A stretch of 14,217 nt of DNA from Holophagaceae bacterium (GTDB taxonomy: Bacteria; Acidobacteriota; Holophagae; Holophagales; Holophagaceae), in contig PMJK01000063.1 of assembly GCA_003158505.1 (NCBI GenBank), positions 8,894-23,110 on the forward strand, read 5' to 3'. The notes under the pieces are model-generated. The model did no database searches and was not told the DNA's origin. It saw nothing but the letters and a program-made list of their open reading frames with translations. Position numbers and translations under genes: made by a program. Each line of letters begins with the position of its first letter. Positions within the stretch are counted from its first letter, which is position 1. Shown in pieces: positions 13,677-14,217 of this stretch.

Positions 13677-14217
13677 TCAGCCTGCGCGCCGAAGAGGGCG
13701 CCCCCCGATTGGACCGCTTCCTGGCTGATCGCTTTCCCGAGATCCCCCGGGCCCGCTGGGATGTGCACGTCCGTACCGGCGAGATCAAAGTGAACGGACA
13801 GGCCGTGACCAAGGGCGGCGTGAAGCTTCGCCCGGGTGATCTGGTGGAAACGGAACTCCCGGTGATCGTCGTTCCAGCCACCCACCTGGAGGCCGAGGAC
13901 ATCGATCTGCCAACCCTGTACGAAGATGGCCAGCTGTGGATCGTGGACAAGCCCACGGGCATGGTCGTGCATCCGGGCCCGGGCCACGCCGGGGGCACGG
14001 TGGTGAACGCCCTGCTGCATCGGCTCCAGACCCCGGTGCTGCTGGAGTCCGTGGTGGAGGAGGCGGAGGACACAGAGGAACTGGCCTCGGGCTGGCCGGG
14101 CCTGGTGCATCGCCTCGATCGCTATACCACGGGCTGTCTCTGCCTGACGAAAACCGCCGAAGCCCAACGGGCCATCCAGGCCCAGTTCAAGGCCCGCACC
14201 GTGGAGAAGCGGTACCT
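13673..14217 (+). CDS. RluD/RluA-family pseudouridine synthase, C-terminus cut by window edge
   Basis: Isomerises uridine to pseudouridine in RNA, most likely 23S rRNA if it is a RluD orthologue. 181 full codons are in the window. It begins with an S4 RNA-binding domain (RLDRFLADRFPEIPRARWDVHV, roughly residues 12-70 by position), then LWIVDKPTGMVVHPGPGH, the RluA-family strand, and the active-site motif HRLDRYTTG with catalytic D149. Most members read HRLDxxTSG, so the Ser is Thr here and the Tyr is unusual. A short acidic stretch (VVEEAEDTEELASG) precedes the motif. Start ATG 13673 overlaps the lgt stop and has AGGAG 6 bases upstream. The subfamily (RluD, RluC or RluA) cannot be settled from this part. 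Confidence 0.9.
   Translation, partial: MISLRAEEGAPRLDRFLADRFPEIPRARWDVHVRTGEIKVNGQAVTKGGVKLRPGDLVETELPVIVVPATHLEAEDIDLPTLYEDGQLWIVDKPTGMVVHPGPGHAGGTVVNALLHRLQTPVLLESVVEEAEDTEELASGWPGLVHRLDRYTTGCLCLTKTAEAQRAIQAQFKARTVEKRY

Noticed and set aside
1..14217. CRISPR arrays, tRNA or rRNA genes, insertion sequences, prophage or toxin-antitoxin genes
   Set aside because: None seen: no spaced repeats of 25-40 bases, no recognisable transposase or integrase, no tRNA-like structure noticed, and gaps too short to hide them.

Overview
The window is GC-rich DNA with almost no non-coding space, from a Gram-negative bacterium: it carries lpxD for lipid A and lgt for lipoprotein maturation. The mix of genes and the protein style (a large Hanks-type kinase with a membrane anchor, a split transketolase, a CheR/HDOD/HDOD/CheB cluster) suggests a flagellated Acidobacteriota of the Holophaga/Geothrix type. 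That assignment is an inference from general resemblance and was not tested by any search.

Layout. (1) 1-2604, minus strand: a three-gene unit read leftwards, transketolase C-terminal half, then a 99-residue PH-like protein (4-base ATGA overlap), then a membrane-anchored serine/threonine kinase that runs off the left edge. The kinase forms no closed frame in the window because its stop lies outside, but it is open over all 440 codons and has every core kinase motif. (2) 2605-2728: a divergent control region with short inverted repeats. (3) 2729-11781, plus strand: nine genes packed head to tail with gaps from -10 to 70 bases. They are a seven-helix membrane protein, the HrpB helicase, a GNAT acetyltransferase, AcpS, then CheR, two HDOD proteins, CheB and a FliK-like protein. 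The last five form a chemotaxis/motility block, possibly with its own sigma-28-like promoter before cheR. (4) 11793-12794, minus strand: lpxD, converging on the FliK-like gene with an 11-base gap spanned by an inverted repeat that contains both stop codons. (5) 12795-12866: the divergent lpxD/lgt gap, which holds a 7-bp tandem repeat. (6) 12867-14217, plus strand: lgt overlapping a RluD-type pseudouridine synthase by ATGA; the latter is cut by the right edge.

How the genes fit together. CheR and CheB are the methylation and demethylation pair that adapts chemoreceptors. The two HDOD proteins between them are likely signalling scaffolds of the same circuit, and the FliK-like protein points to flagella. 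The module has no CheA, CheW or receptor here, so those must lie elsewhere. LpxD and Lgt both serve the outer membrane but are divergently transcribed. The best candidates for something unusual are the CheR-HDOD-HDOD-CheB block, the kinase with a roughly 50-residue activation-loop insertion, the transketolase half without its partner, and the heptamer array between lpxD and lgt.
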